From: Sacculina carcini
Taxonomy: Eukaryota; Arthropoda; Thecostraca; Sacculinidae
Reading direction: 5' to 3'
Assembly (NCBI GenBank): GCA_916048095.2
Contig: OU696584.1
Coordinates: 4,553,849 to 4,617,848 of the forward strand
Length of the DNA stretch: 64,000 bases
Part shown: piece after piece, positions 30,177 through 42,672 of the stretch
Layout of the letters: each line of letters begins with the position of its first letter
Numbering within the stretch: the stretch's first letter is position 1
Position numbers and translations under genes: made by a program
The notes under the pieces: model-generated
The model's database searches: none
The model's input: the letters and a program-made list of their open reading frames with translations, nothing else
Told to the model about the DNA's origin: nothing

Positions 30177-33100
30177 TGTGCATGTGCGGTGCATGTGTGT
30201 GTGTGTATGCATGTGCGGCAGAGGTACAAGCAGGCCAATGATTCACAGAGCAGACAGGGACCAGGCGGAGACGGTGGTGATGCTGTATCCAGCAAAAGAT
30301 TGCCTCTGTCTGACGAATGTGCGCTGAGAGATTGAGCGCTCTGACATATTCCAATTGCCCACTGACAAACGGAACACAATGGACTCACAAACATCGATGA
30401 ACCCAGCTAGCTACTGTTCGCCGCAATAGCTATGAATCTATGTGGTATTCATGGGCCAATTCTGGGCGAGCTAATGACTAAACGTGGCATTAAACACACC
30501 GGGTACTGGCACGTCCGCGAAATACGGCGCAAGTTTGATGAGACCAATTGAACAGGCTAGTAAGAGATTAGAGCAGTTGCTGGATTTTCAGGTAGATGTA
30601 CTGAAGGCGAGCAATTACTGGATTTGCCACATAATATGCCAAATTTCTGGTACAATACCTTGAATCTGATTTTTTGGTTAGGCTCATTGGCAAGTTTGAA
30701 TCGGATAGGTTTGAATCGGATAATACCCAAGACCGAAAATGTATCCGAAGTCATACTTTTAATATCTTGGTTACGGCAGTTGTTTATTTTCAATCAACTA
30801 TATATTTTAATAACACATATATACCTCACTATGAATATGTATGTGTATATATAAATTAGTAATACATTTTTTACGGTTTATTCGTCGATTCAGCTAACAT
30901 TGAACATTCCTCCAAAAATGTGCGTCCGACATCGATGTGCTCATTAGCGGGCTAAGTAGCAGTTTACGGATTAGTGGATTAGTGGATTCGCAAATCGCTA
31001 GCTGAAAGTATTTCTTTAAATTGCCAATGGTGTTAATTGGCAAGATTTGTTGTCACGACTACCTCAAATTGTTTCACATACAGGATCAAAATGGTTTTAT
31101 TTATATATTCAAGCACTTGTAAGATGGTATCGAGGCGGTGTGTGAATGCTCTAATACGCACATAATTGATACGGTACGAACAACATGTGATATGCATTTA
31201 GGTACATATTTCTGTCATTATATGACAGTGGCGGTGTCGGGATTATTGCGGAAGGCGGTTGAGGAGGGGCCAAGGGAAAAAATGCGGGGGTTTGGCGAAA
31301 CACAGGATGACCATGGTACGAAAACTGAAAAGAGGACACTTGCATGTACGCGCATGAAAATTTGAGGTTTTTATTGAGAAATTTACCTTTTTGATAGACC
31401 GATGACAAATATTTTGATTGACGTTTTTAGCCATGGACCAAACCAGAATACACTCGCAGTGGGAGCATATCAATTTTAACTACTGAAACTATACAGAACC
31501 CGGACATTCGAAGGATTTTACACAAAGAACCCGGAAAAGCCGGACAGACCCCAAAACGAGCACATGTGCGGTGAAAAGAGGACGTATGGTCACCCTACGA
31601 AACATGAAGTACTACACTCCGAATGCTCATGGTTAGAATTATTGGGGACGTATAGGGAAGCTGGGCTCATATCTGGGGACTCAAGCCCCCCTAGCTCCCT
31701 CTTAGCGCCGCCATTGTTGTATGATACCAATGTAGCAGTATTTGTACCGGCATATATTTACACGTTAATACATATATCACAGATATATTTATATCTGAGT
31801 TCATGAGGTTAAATCTAAATCTATTAAATCATATCTGAATACTGTGCGATTAGATAAACATACAGAAATACACATGATTCGCACAATCAGATACAACGTT
31901 CAAACTGGCTGGCACGTGCTACATTCCCTTAACAAGTTTGCTAGACGTAATCTCCACTTTATAAGAGAATTTAATTGTTTCAATCAATAATACTTTATAT
32001 ACTTCACCGGCCTGACCAAAGTGGAAAATCTTTCATTGATACGTTTGGCAGGCGCGGATACAGAGACACATAAGTTTGAGGGTATTTGTGTTGTCCATCT
32101 ATCGCTCGGTTTCATCATCCAGAGGTATGGCCAGAGAGCGAGAAATGGCGGTCATATAAGCCTATATAAGCATATAGCCTATACAACCAATATAACTTTG
32201 ATATGATCTAGTCTTTGCATGCCTCTTCAATGAAAAGTTATGATTACGCTCATTCTATCGACATGAATTATTTGCTACATTTTTGGAAAATTTATCTGCC
32301 CAGAATATTGGGGTTGATTTTGAACCCCCCAATTTCAGTGTACTATATATGCGCCTGACACAAACAAATTTCTGCATTTAAGTAATTCAATGATTTGATC
32401 AGAAATTTTTACAACCTGTAATTCAATTATTGACTAACTCAATTAAATTATTTATTCTTGTAATTTGTTTATTGTATTACGCAACACAGTGATGCTGTTT
32501 TTGATCGACTTATTTTATTCTTCTTGATCTCGTGTCGCTGAATGTCGGCCGAAAGCGCTAGGTGTTCGAAAGATATTTGACGTTTTCATTGTTGGATTTG
32601 TCGGTGTGAATTGACACATTATGCCATAATACAATGAAAAGACGTTTAGATTGTTTTATCACCATGAAATAATTTATTAAGTAAATTAAAAGATATCGAA
32701 AGATATTCATTCCAAGCAGCGGGGAATCATCAAAAACATTTATTCCTAATGCACCATTTTTGTACAAAGCATGTGCTTTGTAACTTGTAAGCACTAATAA
32801 CTTGAAACATTCAATAATATCATTGGATATCGTTATATAATATAGTTGTTCAATAACATCTACAATAGAGACATTTTAATCGAATGATTTGTTTGATTAA
32901 ATTCTGCACCGAATTTATTGCAATAATTGGGCGATTTCAACACGTTTGCAGTTCCACACCCAAAATAGACTGGATCTAGTGCCGCTTCAAAAATATCTCT
33001 GACGTACTTAACCTCCAGCAGATTACGATGTATAATTACAGAAATACACTTCACAATAACACTGTGCGAAGTGAATGAATATCTGCACACACATGTTGCG

Positions 33101-34040
33101 CATAGTTCTGTATATATCAAACTGTGTGTGTGTGTGTGTGTGTCTTTTTAGGGTATGTTCAATACATAACTTCCGAAGTGCATGACTCGAACACTTTCAG
33201 AAGTGCGACAACTATTACTGTTCAGTGCATTGTGGTGTTTTGTTTCGCTGACGAGTCAGCATTTTTGCTGACACTTCCAGTTGTTATTTGATGTTTCAAA
33301 TTGAGCTTCAGAAATGTTCTGATAGTTCTGAACGAATTGCGCTCAAAGCGAATGTCCGCGAAACAAACACACAGGAGATGGATGCCTGTTCTGCTCCAGG
33401 AAAGACAACTTTTAAGAACTTCTAGACTTACTTTAAAAGCATTGAACAGCACTACCGAAGTATGAATCGAATGCTTAGAATTACTTTCCAGGTACTGTTG
33501 AAGTTGAATCAAACCTGCCCATATTGTGTATTACTGTACGTAAATGAAAAAAATGCGGATTCTACAGCAATGACAAAAATGTGAGCCTTATGACGCAGTA
33601 CCGTGTTCCACCAACATTTACCGGTATAACAAGAAAAGTTCGTGCGCGTTCATGCAATTACAGGGTGATTCATGTGTGAAAGGCGCAACGCACGCTTGGT
33701 ACTCGCCGAATTCACCGACACCGACACAACACAAAAACAAACGCACCAACTGAACACACCTCATGGCTGTCGCGAATTTATTGGCGTGTGTCCGTCACAC
33801 AAACACACACATACACGTGCGCGCGTGCAGTACACAATTATACAGAAGAAGACAAAACGCCCGCGTGGACCCACTGACTAGCGACAACATACTCTACTGA
33901 TCCACACATACACACATACGCACACACAGCTGCAGAAGAAAGCAGGGCTTCATGGGAGACACGCTCAAACACACGCTACACCCATCCGAACACATGGCAC
34001 GTGTGTCAATACACCAAGACTCATCCAGCACTCGCGATAA
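30177..34040. other. AT-rich DNA without recognisable gene
   Basis: About 3.9 kb with no supported coding region. A stretch at 31225-31320 (CAGTGGCGGTGTCGGG, then GGGGCCAAGGGAAAAAATG) resembles 57150-57230 and may be an old MITE. CA/TG tracts occur near 33120 and 33800. Confidence 0.5.
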
Positions 34041-34307
34041 ATAACGACAATATACAATATATGTATAGAATATGTCTATTATATATGTGTGGATATTTGC
34101 AAATATAAATCTTTGTTACACACACACACACACACACATACATACACACACACACACATAAGCTTTCTGTACCGTCACCAAATGGCGCGCTCATTCACTC
34201 ACACAAACATACAGACGGACATACTCTCATTTTTCGGCTTACGTACAATTAAGTCCTCAACACAGTCGAAGCCAATACAACGAAGCCACCATGGAACAAC
34301 CACAAAA

Positions 34308-35816
<1,509 letters not shown>

Positions 35817-35820
35817 CTAA

Positions 35821-36289
35821 CGCCACACACGCTCGCACATCCGCTGCGGCCGTGACACTGCAAATCTCGTACAAGTCATATAGGAACACTATGACACACT
35901 ACATAGCACAAGCTCAAACAAATTGCACGAGGAATGTTTTGGTTGCCACAGAATTTCCTGCAATACACAATCATAGGCAGACGGCATTACAGATCAGTTC
36001 TAGACATACCAACGCCAACCCTTGAATAATCGTCTATGATTGAAGGAAATTTAAGTTGAGTACAGTACTATAGCGATACACACCTGAATAAATTAAATTA
36101 CGACAGATCAGTTTCAAATGCTTATCCATTTGTTAAGAAATCAAACACCATATTCTGTATCTCGAAATGAACACTCTCATTATTAAATAAATTGCTCCAA
36201 AGCTGCTTCTTGCAAAAATGAGCCCGGCAATCAAGAACTTGGATAATACACTAAAACTAAGAATCAACTAAATCCAGCGCAGCACGTGT
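35821..36289. other. No gene seen
   Basis: Upstream side of the kinase gene, AT-rich, probably its first intron or promoter region. No clear TATA or exon. Confidence 0.4.
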
Positions 36290-36452
36290 TCCTCACTGCC
36301 ACTCTATTGTTTTGTGATCGAGCTCTATATTATTATCGTATTATCCCATGCTCGCATTGCCAGTTTATATTTCATGTTTATCTGTACTCGTCTGCGCGCC
36401 TATGATGATGGGCGCTATACCAAATACACACTGTTGTTGTTGTTATTGTTGA
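36290..36452 (+). mobile_element. CR1-like LINE 3' end fragment
   Basis: GCGCGCCTATGATGATGGGC then GCGCTATACCAAATAC followed by (TTG)n-type repeats at about 36428-36452. It matches the 3' end of N3 (18060-18119). No coding part remains. Confidence 0.8.
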
Positions 36453-37387
36453 TTTTTAATTTCATTGACAAAATCCAAGCGTCCACCAACACGCTTGCAG
36501 GCAAGCCAGATGAGAGCAGCGAAATCGTTCAGCCTAACCATAGCATCACATACAAGTAAAACCAAAAACTAGACGTCCGCAAAACAAATATTTACAATTA
36601 AACAAAGCAGTAACCACATTCATGCCCAATCCGTTTCGTCACATACATTGACCTCGATAGCGTAACTCACTCATACATAAGTCATATTATACACTTTAAT
36701 TTTTCTTTGTCACAAACATGGCATACAGATGACATGAGTACGAATATATAAGACTGCGGAAACATTCAGCGCTGACCCACACAAAGTCAGCAGCTTGCAA
36801 AAAATATCGAAATTTCAGCAAGCAATAGGTTGTAAACACAAGTAGGCCCTTTCAATATAACTGGTGAACCTTGAATACACCATTAAACGAAGACAAAAAC
36901 AAGGAACCTGGCGAGAGAAATGTAATCTAATCTATTATCGAAGACAAATATCGGACGAGTCTTTGAATACGCCAACAAACAAATTAATTCAAGAGATAAG
37001 TCATGTACTAGAACAAACCGGAAAAAAAGCACAAAGCACTGGAAGTCAGCTGGTACCTGGAGACTGCAGTAAATAACGGGAAAATTGGTCTCTAATTTCT
37101 TCACAACAGGCATGTTTATATATACATATATGTATTCATACAACTCATTAGGGAATTATTTTCGCCATTTCAAAATTAAATCGTCCCTAAAATTGATATT
37201 TGAGGAAAAATGTTGTTAAATATGTAACTGCATTTGAGACAAAAACAATTATATTTGGACATTCAACCAGGATTCGCTTATTTTTTTGCGAACATATTTG
37301 GTGGTCTTCATTCGGCTCTTTAGCCTGATTATAGTCAGGTAAGAAACAACAGTATTCAAAATAGTATTATTAATAATAAATTCAGTA
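36453..37387. other. No gene recognised
   Basis: AT-rich. A short plus-strand frame at 36864-37076 has no known pattern and overlaps a minus-strand frame, so I do not call it. Confidence 0.4.
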
Positions 37388-37418
37388 TTCAATTCAATTC
37401 AATTCAATTCAATTCAAT
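37388..37418 (-). repeat. N4 3' tail, (ATTGA)n
   Basis: Six or so tandem AATTC/GAATT-phase units after the element 3' end, the tail position typical for CR1/L2 elements. Confidence 0.85.
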
Positions 37419-37688
37419 GTATTTGTTATAGCGCCTGTCATACACGGGCGCGCAGCAGCTAAACAGTATGTACAAGCGGACAAAGCTAAACAGTTATTAC
37501 AGAAACAATAAAAAGAACACATGAATGAATAAATATAACACGATTCAAATAACACAATGAACACATTTACACAATGAGAAGAACACATTGAAGAGTGATT
37601 GAAGAACACAATAACAGAGTACAATGAACATAATTAGACTAAAACATAAATAAACACAAACATACATGCATTCCCGCTCACACACATA

Positions 37689-40640
37689 TCAGAGAGAGGC
37701 AAAAGGAGTCAAGGAATGAGTCACGGGATCAAAGGAAATTTCGACAAGATGTTTACGTAGAGAAGAGGTAAAAGATCGATACGTGAGCGAGGAGGTGATA
37801 TGAGAAGGGAGCGAGTTATATAATCGAGGACCGTAGAACGAGAACGATTTAGAAGACCAGGCAGATTCATTGAGGGCGCGAGGACAGCATAGAGGAGCAG
37901 AATGACGGGAAGTGGGATTAGAAGAGGGATAGAGCAGATCAGAAAGATATAAAGGTTGATTAGGAGCATGTAAGAGTTTGAATATTATGCAGCAGATTTT
38001 GAAGTGAATGCGCGATTTAATAGGAAGCCAACGGAATTGAAACAGAAAAGGAGAAGTATGGCGACAGAAGATAGGATGCAAAACAAAACGACAGGACTGA
38101 TTCATTACGCGCTGAAGAATTTTTAAAGAATAATTAGGACAGCTGAAGTGGAGTGAGTTGCAGTAGTCGAGCCTGGAGAAGATAAGAGAATGAATAAGCT
38201 TGATTGCAGAGGGCTGATCGAGACAGGGACGGATGGGATAAAGCGAGCGAAGAATCAAGCGACAAGTGCGAGCTGTAGAAAGGATATTGGTTGAGAAGGA
38301 AAGGGAAGAGTCAAAAATAACACCGAGATTTTTAACAGTCACTGAAAGAGACAAGGGGAGGAAAGGAGGAGCAATACGAGGAGGATGAAGAGCGATAAAT
38401 TCAGATTTAGAAGTGTTCAAGAGGAGGCGACGTGAGGAGGTCCAGGTCGAGATAGCAGAAAGTACGTCAGACAAGGTATTAGGATGCGAGAGAGAGCAAG
38501 GGAGATAGAATTGGATATCGTCTGCATAAATATGGAAAGGAATGGAGTAGCGCCTAAGGATGGGACAAAGAGAGGACATGTAGACATTGAAAAGGAGAGG
38601 ACCAAGAATAGAGCCTTGAGGAACACCGGACTTAAGAGGGAGCACAGTGGAAACGGAGGAATTGAACTTAACAGAAAAAGTGCGACCATGCAAGTAAGAA
38701 CGAAGTAGTGAGAGAGCGGAATGCGAGACACCGAGATGGAGGAGGTCATCGATGAGAATAGAATGATCAACCAAGTCAAAGGCAGAGCTCATATCAAGTA
38801 GAACTAGAAGAACAGAATGACGATAAGAGAAGGAGGAAAGAATACCTTGGGAGACAGAAATGAGAACGGATTCAGTAGAATGACCAGGGCGGAAACCGGA
38901 TTGGTGAGAGTCAAGAGCATTGCAGACATAAGGGGATAACTGAGAGAAAATTGCAGATTCGAGGAGTTTGGAGGAAAAGCTGAGGAGGGAGATAGGACGA
39001 TAGTTACTACATAAAGAAGGATCGAGAGAAGGTTTTTTGAGGATAGGATGTACATGGGCGTGCTTGTCGGCAAGAAAATCACCGTGCAAGAAAGAGGAGT
39101 TGACTAAGTGAAGTAGGTAAGGAATCAAGGAGTTGAAGGATGGAACAATAACTCGGAAATTAATGGGATCAGCAAGAGAGGAAACGAATTTACATGTGGA
39201 CAGGAGAGAAAGGAAGTCGGAGAGGACCAGTTGAGAAAAAGACGAGAGCTGGCAGTGGGATGTAGTACGAGAGAGAGGGACATTCACGAGAGGGATTTTA
39301 GATTGCGCAGATACAATTTTGTTCACGAAGTAGGAAGAGAGTTCGTCAGCAGTGAGAGAAGAACTAGCAGAGGGAGGACGGAGACCGCAGAGAGAGTTGA
39401 GTATATTCCAGAGGGCTTTGGGAGAGCGAGATAGAGAGGAAAGGCGTGAGGAGTAGTAAGCTTGCCTAGCAGAGGATAGGGAGGAAATATAGTTAGAACG
39501 AGCAGAGCAAAAGGCCGACCAGTCATCCGCGAGCCGAGTGCGTCGCCAGATACGCTCCAAAGCACGGAGTCGGCGCTTAAGACAAGTAAGAGAGGGACAG
39601 CTCCAAGGAGAAACACGAGGACGGTGAGAGCGGAACGAGAGAGGAAAAATGAGGTTATTGATATCAGACAAAGTGGAGTATAAGAAGGGATAAATTGAAG
39701 ACGGAGGGAGTGAGTGAAGAACATGCAAAGGGAAATGGTTAGATAGAAGATTGTGAAACGTAAGAGGATTAAAATTCCTGAAATTTCTGAAAAGGGTGAA
39801 TGCTGGTGGAGGATTAGAGGATTTACACGCCGGCAATGACGTAAGGATAAGACTGTGGTCAGAGAAGAGAGGATCAGGAGGAAGAACAATGACTTCGGAT
39901 GGCGGTACATCAGAAGAAAGAACTGGAGAAGGGAAAAGGACTAGATCAAGAGAATGACCCGATGTGTGAGTGGGAGAGGAAACAGGGGAGACTAGACCAT
40001 GAGAATCAAGAATAGAAATGAAAGTCGATGCGAAGGAGGAGCGAGAGGGACAGTCAACCCAAAAGTTAAAGTCACCAAGGATAATGAAACGGCTGGAGAA
40101 AGAAAAAACTATAGCGTCAAGGAGCGAGGAGAATTCAGAGAAGAAAAGAGGAGTAGACCGGGGGTGATTATGCCGGTAGATAACGAGAATACAGAATTTA
40201 TGAGAGGAGCGACTTGATGACATACAGAGTGGAAGAAATTCGAAAGAAGAAGGAGGAGGAATGGGATCAGATAAGAGAGATATTGGAAGAGATTTGGAAA
40301 AGATGCAGCCCACTCCACCACCAGAGAATTTAGAATCAGAACGAGATTTGTGAAGAAAAGAAAAGTTAGAAGGAAGGTTAGCCATGAAAGATGGAATATC
40401 AGACTCAAATAGCCAGGTTTCGGCTAGGCAGAGAATTGAAAGGACATGAAAGCAGAGAAGGTGGTTAAGGTAGGTGAATTTGTTTCGACAAGATCTTATG
40501 TTAAGGAAACCGATAGAAAAAGATGAAGAAGAGCATGAAGAAGCAGCAGGTTGAACATCAGGTGAGGAGTTGGAAGAATGGTGAAAGGAAGGCGAGGGGG
40601 CAGAGGAACGGGACGACGGCGCGGATGGAAGGGAAGGTAG
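37689..40640 (-). CDS. N4 ORF2: endonuclease and reverse transcriptase
   Basis: Open from the codon after the ORF1 stop to 37689, about 983 codons. A Ser-rich linker is followed by an APE-type endonuclease (FLNIRS near 40505, AETW near 40420, ILGDFNFW near 40070, SDHSLI near 39860). The reverse transcriptase follows: NYRPIS near 39000, LDMSSAFDLVDH near 38790, SGVPQGSILGPLLFN near 38610, YADDIQF near 38520, with a thumb and C-terminal region ending SFDPVTHSLTPF. The first ATG is at 40385, already inside the endonuclease past AETW, so translation of a complete enzyme must start elsewhere, most simply by readthrough from ORF1. Confidence 0.9.
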   Translation of the reverse strand, partial: LPSLPSAPSSRSSAPSPSFHHSSNSSPDVQPAASSCSSSSFSIGFLNIRSCRNKFTYLNHLLCFHVLSILCLAETWLFESDIPSFMANLPSNFSFLHKSRSDSKFSGGGVGCIFSKSLPISLLSDPIPPPSSFEFLPLCMSSSRSSHKFCILVIYRHNHPRSTPLFFSEFSSLLDAIVFSFSSRFIILGDFNFWVDCPSRSSFASTFISILDSHGLVSPVSSPTHTSGHSLDLVLFPSPVLSSDVPPSEVIVLPPDPLFSDHSLILTSLPACKSSNPPPAFTLFRNFRNFNPLTFHNLLSNHFPLHVLHSLPPSSIYPFLYSTLSDINNLIFPLSFRSHRPRVSPWSCPSLTCLKRRLRALERIWRRTRLADDWSAFCSARSNYISSLSSARQAYYSSRLSSLSRSPKALWNILNSLCGLRPPSASSSLTADELSSYFVNKIVSAQSKIPLVNVPLSRTTSHCQLSSFSQLVLSDFLSLLSTCKFVSSLADPINFRVIVPSFNSLIPYLLHLVNSSFLHGDFLADKHAHVHPILKKPSLDPSLCSNYRPISLLSFSSKLLESAIFSQLSPYVCNALDSHQSGFRPGHSTESVLISVSQGILSSFSYRHSVLLVLLDMSSAFDLVDHSILIDDLLHLGVSHSALSLLRSYLHGRTFSVKFNSSVSTVLPLKSGVPQGSILGPLLFNVYMSSLCPILRRYSIPFHIYADDIQFYLPCSLSHPNTLSDVLSAISTWTSSRRLLLNTSKSEFIALHPPRIAPPFLPLSLSVTVKNLGVIFDSSLSFSTNILSTARTCRLILRSLYPIRPCLDQPSAIKLIHSLIFSRLDYCNSLHFSCPNYSLKILQRVMNQSCRFVLHPIFCRHTSPFLFQFRWLPIKSRIHFKICCIIFKLLHAPNQPLYLSDLLYPSSNPTSRHSAPLCCPRALNESAWSSKSFSFYGPRLYNSLPSHITSSLTYRSFTSSLRKHLVEISFDPVTHSLTPFASL

Positions 40641-40643
40641 TCA
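40638..40643 (-). promoter_or_regulatory. UGA CUA junction joining ORF1 to ORF2 in frame
   Basis: The minus strand reads GCC TGA CTA CCT. The codons on both sides are in the same frame and no other stop occurs from 41765 to 37691. UGA followed by CUA is an established readthrough-promoting context in other systems. The same hexamer at the same place in the diverged copy N1 (1925-1920) supports a function. Confidence 0.7.
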
Positions 40644-41765
40644 GGCGGACGATTGAAGCGAGGACGATGAAGAAGGAAGAGAGGAAGGTGGAGAGGACAG
40701 AGCCACAGTCGAGGGATGGAACAGGAGGTCATCAGAAGTGGCAGTGCGCAAACGAATAGATTCGCGAACAGAGACAAACGAAGGACACGACGAGAGAAAC
40801 GATGAGTGCGAGTGGGGGCGAGACGAGACTGCGCAGTTATTGCACTTCGGCGGCGCTGTGCGGTCGCAGTTGATAGAGCGATGAGAGCCAGCGCAATAGC
40901 CGCAAATTTCCGCACGCGAACATTTGGCCTCATTGTGGCCTAGTCCAGCACAGCGGGCACACCGGGCCACCCAAAAGCGATCATACACGCGACACGAACA
41001 CAACTCCACGAACAGTCTGTCACCAACGGACGTAAGGGCAGCGCGAGCCGACGGAGTCACCGACAGAACCGCATGTTGGGAGTTGTGCCTAACGCCAGTG
41101 AAAAAAAGGAGACGCAAATCACTATCAGGTATCCCAGCAAGGGCAGTGTTTTTACGGCGAAGGTGATCGACAAACGTAGATGGCTCCAACCCCATAGGGA
41201 TGTTCGCTACCGTAACCTTGGGACGAAGTGGCGCAACCCTGGGCAGATGAGCGTCGACCTGCGGAATGGCCTCACGTACGCAGTGAACGGCACGCGCCGC
41301 ATCGCTAGACGAGGAGCAACGAAGGACGAAGCCACCATTGGCCGCACGCCGGGACGACTTGATCGGAATATCGCACAGAGCGGAGGCAACCTTGCGCGGA
41401 CAGACCGGCGATTTATCACGGGATTTTAGAACCACGGTGTGAGTGGGTCTCGCTGGTTGATTTTCTGTCGCTAGTGGTGCAAATGGCCGAGATGATGAGT
41501 GAATCGAGTTGAGTGTCGACTCAACTCCCGCAAGACGGTCTCGGATACTGGACACGCTGTCGGAAAGGTTAAGGGCGAATTTAGCCTTTGTCAGGCATGG
41601 CGAGCAGACCCAATTTACCTGTTTGATCATCTCAGCCCGGATGCCCACAAGGGATGCGCATTTTATGTGGGCCCAGCCGTCGCAAAGGGAACAACCGATC
41701 CACTTTGAGGAGTCGCCACTGGAGGACTTGCAGACGTAGCATTTGTCCTGATCGCCGCATGACAT
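40641..41765 (-). CDS. N4 ORF1: PHD finger and Cys/His nucleic-acid-binding protein
   Basis: 374 codons from MSCGDQDKCYVC. A PHD-type zinc finger occupies residues about 8-60 (CYVC, CSLC, WAHIKC, WVCSPC), followed by a short predicted helical stretch. Near residues 255-330 are Cys/His motifs ARCARCAGLGHNEAKC, ICGYCAGSHRSINC and CNNCAVSS, and the tail is Ser/Pro-rich. ORF1 proteins of this type bind element RNA; PHD-bearing ORF1 is known in CR1/L2 elements. It ends in UGA followed by CUA (40643-40638). Confidence 0.85.
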   Translation of the reverse strand: MSCGDQDKCYVCKSSSGDSSKWIGCSLCDGWAHIKCASLVGIRAEMIKQVNWVCSPCLTKAKFALNLSDSVSSIRDRLAGVESTLNSIHSSSRPFAPLATENQPARPTHTVVLKSRDKSPVCPRKVASALCDIPIKSSRRAANGGFVLRCSSSSDAARAVHCVREAIPQVDAHLPRVAPLRPKVTVANIPMGLEPSTFVDHLRRKNTALAGIPDSDLRLLFFTGVRHNSQHAVLSVTPSARAALTSVGDRLFVELCSCRVYDRFWVARCARCAGLGHNEAKCSRAEICGYCAGSHRSINCDRTAPPKCNNCAVSSRPHSHSSFLSSCPSFVSVRESIRLRTATSDDLLFHPSTVALSSPPSSLPSSSSSLQSSA

Positions 41766-41900
41766 CGTTCGTATTACTCGAAATGTCCGCAACACCGCAC
41801 GAATGACGCAATTAAACCGCAACGAGTCCAAGGACGCAAAAAGCAGCAGCAACGAGCCACAGACCAACGATTAGCAGATTAGCCTTTGATATGTGTTTTT

Positions 41901-42040
41901 GTCAATGCCTCTCACCGAGCAAAGAAGTATAAGCATCAATACAAGCAGGAAAGAGAATAACACCCACCAACCAAAAAACAGCAAGCGTTTATTCAGTGTT
42001 TTTATTTGCGTTCTTAAATTATGTGGGGAAATTCCAGTTA
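41901..42040. other. Short spacer
   Basis: Sequence between the N4 5' end and LINE fragment N5. Nothing recognised. Confidence 0.4.
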
Positions 42041-42276
42041 TTTACGTTTTCGGAGATGTTATATAGGAGAATGAGAGGAGACATGATTGAGATGTGTAAA
42101 ATTATGAATAACAAATTTGACGAAAAAGGTGAATATGCGATTCGAGAAATAGAAGGAGTGACTCGAGGAAATTGTATGAAGGTAATAAAGCCTAGATGTC
42201 GAACTAGAAGGCGGCAAATCTTTCTCCGTGAGGATAGTGGATGTGTGGAATCGTTTGCCGAATATTGTAGAAGCAC

Positions 42277-42476
42277 TGTGGTGTTATCTAATGACTTAAT
42301 ACAAACACTCACTGCCTAAGGATAGGTTTTTATTAACTGAGAACACAGCATACACATCTACAAACCGCACATGAACAATCGCACAAAACACACATATATA
42401 ACGCATGTAAACAATATCAACCGCCAGATGAATGATGCCAGTCACTAACATAAATAATAACAACAATATCACTACA
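42277..42476 (-). repeat. E7 3' LTR
   Basis: 200 bp, lacking the insertion present in the other LTR. Contains TTTTATTAACTGAG at 42328-42341. Confidence 0.9.
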
Positions 42477-42672
42477 TTCACCGTCCGCCAAAAAAACATC
42501 CACACATCATTCACATAAGGAGTATAATAACTGTTGCACCCAATCACCACCAGAGGTGTCAATGTGCATGCAACGATGTCTCACTGCCACCGCCTTCGTT
42601 CTGCACGTACACCTACACACATAATCACAAACATTCACACCGAGCATCTACATAAAAAGTATAATCACATCT

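Larger units (their letters stand above)
37388..41900 (-). mobile_element. N4: near-complete CR1/L2-like LINE
   Basis: Minus-strand element with both coding parts intact except for one UGA between them. ORF1 is 41765-40641; ORF2 continues in the same frame to 37689. The 3' untranslated region ends GGCGCTATAACAAATACATTG and a (ATTGA)n tail at about 37388-37418. The 5' end is not defined but lies close above 41870. It is the best representative of the family also seen as N1 and N3. Confidence 0.9.

Noticed and set aside
40638..40643. UGA in N4 read as selenocysteine
   Set aside because: It falls in a Ser/Pro-rich linker with no selenoprotein-like context, and no SECIS-type element was noticed. 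Readthrough context fits better.
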